Origin: Verrucomicrobiota bacterium
GTDB lineage: Bacteria; Verrucomicrobiota; Verrucomicrobiia; Verrucomicrobiales; Verrucomicrobiaceae
DNA: 6,092 nucleotides
Assembly (NCBI GenBank): GCA_021413535.1
Contig: JAIOQF010000149.1
Span: 1 to 6,092, forward strand
Reading direction: 5' to 3'
The notes under the pieces are model-generated. The model did no database searches and was not told where the DNA came from. It saw only the letters and a program-made list of their open reading frames with translations. Every line of letters begins with the position of its first letter. The first letter of the stretch is position 1. The position numbers and the translations under genes were made by a program. This document shows, one piece after another, positions 4,605-6,092 of the stretch.

Positions 4605-6092
4605 ATGAACAAGCGTTACTCCCTCGGCATCGATTACGGAACTAACTCCTGCCGCTCACTGCTGATTGATCTGAACGATGGCCGCGAGATTGGTTCCACG
4701 GTCTTCAACTATCCTTCGGGCGAGTCCGGCATCCTGACCGATCCCCGCGACCCTAACGTGGCCCGGCAGAATCCGCAGGATTACCTCGACGGCTTGGAGT
4801 CCGTGGTGCGCGGCGCTTTGCAGCAGGCCGCAAGCAACAACCCAGACTTTAATGCCAGTCAAATTGTCGGCATCGGCGTCGATACTACCGGCAGCACTGT
4901 CATTCCATTGCATCACGACGGCACGCCGCTGGCGCTGCTTCCCGAATTTAAGGATAACCTCAATGCCATGGTCTGGCTCTGGAAGGATCATACTTCCCAT
5001 GAGGAAGCTGCGGAAATCACCAAGCTAGGTCATGAAATGCGGCCACAGATCATGGCTAAATGCGGTGGCATCTATTCCTCAGAATGGTGGTGGAGCAAGA
5101 TTCTCCACCTCCGGCGCTGCGATCCTGCAGTTTTTCATTCCGCATTCAGTTTTGCGGAGCATTGTGATTGGATTCCCGCCGTGCTCACGGGCAATACGAA
5201 TCCGCTCACGCTGAAACGTGGCGTTTGCAGCGCTGGACACAAGGCCATGTTTAGCCCTCAATGGGGCGGCCTGCCGGACAAGGAGTTTCTGAACAAGCTG
5301 GACCCATTGCTGGCCGACCTGCGTGACCGGCTTTACTCCGAGGCGCATGCTGCCGACACCAAGGTCGGCGGCCTCTGTGCTGAGTGGGCCAAGAAACTCG
5401 GCTTACAGGAAGGCACCGCCGTCGCCGTCGGAGCCTTCGATGCTCACATGGGCGCGGTCGGCGCGGGTATCAAGGAAGGCACATTGGTAAAGATACTCGG
5501 CACCAGCACCTGCGACTTGATGATCGCATCCGTCAATAAACCACTCGCAGACATCCCCGGCGTTTGCGGCATCGTGAATGGCTCTGTTATGCGAGATTAC
5601 TTTGGCATCGAAGCTGGACAAAGCGCGGTCGGTGATATCTTTCTCTGGTTCGTCAATCATCTGGTGCCAGATTCCTACGGTGCGACATCGATCGAAAAAT
5701 TCGTGAACATGGAAAAAGCACTCTCGGGAATGAAACCCGGCGCGACTGGTCTGCTGGCGTTGGATTGGAACAACGGCAACCGCACGATCCTCGTCGATCA
5801 TCGCCTCACCGGACTGCTGCTCGGTCAGACCCTGCATACCGAGGCTCATGAAATCTACCGCGCTTATATCGAAGCAACCGCGTTTGGGGCGCTCACCATT
5901 ATTAACCGCATCGAAGAATACGGAGTGCCCGTGAAGGAGGTGATCAATACCGGCGGACTATCGATCAAGAACGAGACCCTCATGCAGATCTACGCCGACA
6001 TTATCGGCCGCCCCATGAAGGTCAGCCGCAGCGAACAGACCTGTGCGCTGGGTGCCGCGATATTCGGAGCCGCAGCCGGCGGCGTCGGCGCA
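4605..6092 (+). CDS. araB: Ribulokinase (FGGY family), 3' end outside window
   Basis: The frame is open from ATG 4605 to the end of the window, 496 codons without a stop; E. coli AraB has about 566. It phosphorylates L-ribulose to L-ribulose 5-phosphate with ATP in L-arabinose use. Features in order: the phosphate-binding start GIDYGTNS (8-15), GVDTTGST with Asp93, WLWKDHT, GGIYSSEWWWSKILH (substrate pocket), CSAGHK, WGGLP, the catalytic Asp279 in GAFDAHMGAVGAG, GTSTCD, the ALDWNNGNRT segment, and the adenosine motif GGLSIKN from residue 450, followed by TCALGAAIFGA. The order and spacing match AraB rather than xylulokinase or glycerol kinase. No frame break or missing block is visible, unlike the genes to its left. 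Its next neighbour may be araD or araA, as in many arabinose operons, but this lies outside the window. The start follows GATCATCGCACCTC with no Shine-Dalgarno sequence. Confidence 0.93.
   Translation, partial: MNKRYSLGIDYGTNSCRSLLIDLNDGREIGSTVFNYPSGESGILTDPRDPNVARQNPQDYLDGLESVVRGALQQAASNNPDFNASQIVGIGVDTTGSTVIPLHHDGTPLALLPEFKDNLNAMVWLWKDHTSHEEAAEITKLGHEMRPQIMAKCGGIYSSEWWWSKILHLRRCDPAVFHSAFSFAEHCDWIPAVLTGNTNPLTLKRGVCSAGHKAMFSPQWGGLPDKEFLNKLDPLLADLRDRLYSEAHAADTKVGGLCAEWAKKLGLQEGTAVAVGAFDAHMGAVGAGIKEGTLVKILGTSTCDLMIASVNKPLADIPGVCGIVNGSVMRDYFGIEAGQSAVGDIFLWFVNHLVPDSYGATSIEKFVNMEKALSGMKPGATGLLALDWNNGNRTILVDHRLTGLLLGQTLHTEAHEIYRAYIEATAFGALTIINRIEEYGVPVKEVINTGGLSIKNETLMQIYADIIGRPMKVSRSEQTCALGAAIFGAAAGGVGA

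Noticed and set aside
5403..5849. 148-codon open frame on the minus strand inside araB
   Set aside because: It lies opposite the conserved AraB catalytic region; its composition reflects the complement of araB codons.
1..6092. CRISPR arrays, tRNA or rRNA genes, insertion sequences and phage genes
   Set aside because: I saw no regularly spaced repeats, no tRNA-like cloverleaf with a TTCRA arm, no transposase motifs and no terminal inverted repeats.

Overview
The window looks like bacterial chromosomal DNA of moderately high GC. Gene content and protein style point to Verrucomicrobiota as my best guess: an eboE-eboC-eboD cluster, a rhodanese-YceI fusion, a small basic protein with FSAxARxSIAAAQRARWAKI repeats, and an AraB-type ribulokinase. 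I cannot place it below phylum from sequence alone. None of the six visible starts has an obvious Shine-Dalgarno sequence.

Layout. Positions 2-541 (+) hold the C-terminal part of EboE (TIM-barrel, sugar-isomerase-like). Positions 560-1286 (+) hold the UbiA-like membrane protein EboC, broken by a frame change at about 1103. Positions 1369-2634 (+) hold EboD, a 3-dehydroquinate-synthase-like enzyme. Its recognisable sequence ends at about 2472; the remaining codons are antisense of the next gene. Positions 2355-3011 (-) hold an exported SGNH/GDSL hydrolase whose recognisable sequence ends at about 2475; its last codons are antisense of eboD. Positions 3221-3958 (+) hold a cytoplasmic rhodanese-YceI fusion that runs into an early stop, with its true C-terminus in another frame at 3949-4020. 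A hairpin terminator at 4034-4067 sits between this gene and a small basic repeat protein at 4084-4485 (-). Positions 4605-6092 (+) hold an open, intact ribulokinase (araB) that runs off the right edge.

How the genes fit together. EboE, EboC and EboD belong to the ebo (edb) metabolite-traffic cluster, linked in cyanobacteria and pseudomonads to moving secondary-metabolite precursors out of the cytoplasm. The cluster here is probably not fully functional as read. AraB is separate and would phosphorylate L-ribulose in L-arabinose catabolism. The SGNH hydrolase, the rhodanese-YceI protein and the basic repeat protein have no evident pathway link to either.

The most notable feature is a run of lesions between about 1.1 and 3.95 kb. 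Conserved segments seem to be missing at three or four places (eboC, the eboD/SGNH junction, the rhodanese N-terminus and the YceI domain), while the flanking eboE, the basic repeat gene and araB look intact. This is either local gene decay by short deletions or a set of assembly errors, and read mapping would decide. I did not find a convincing new defence or mobile system.
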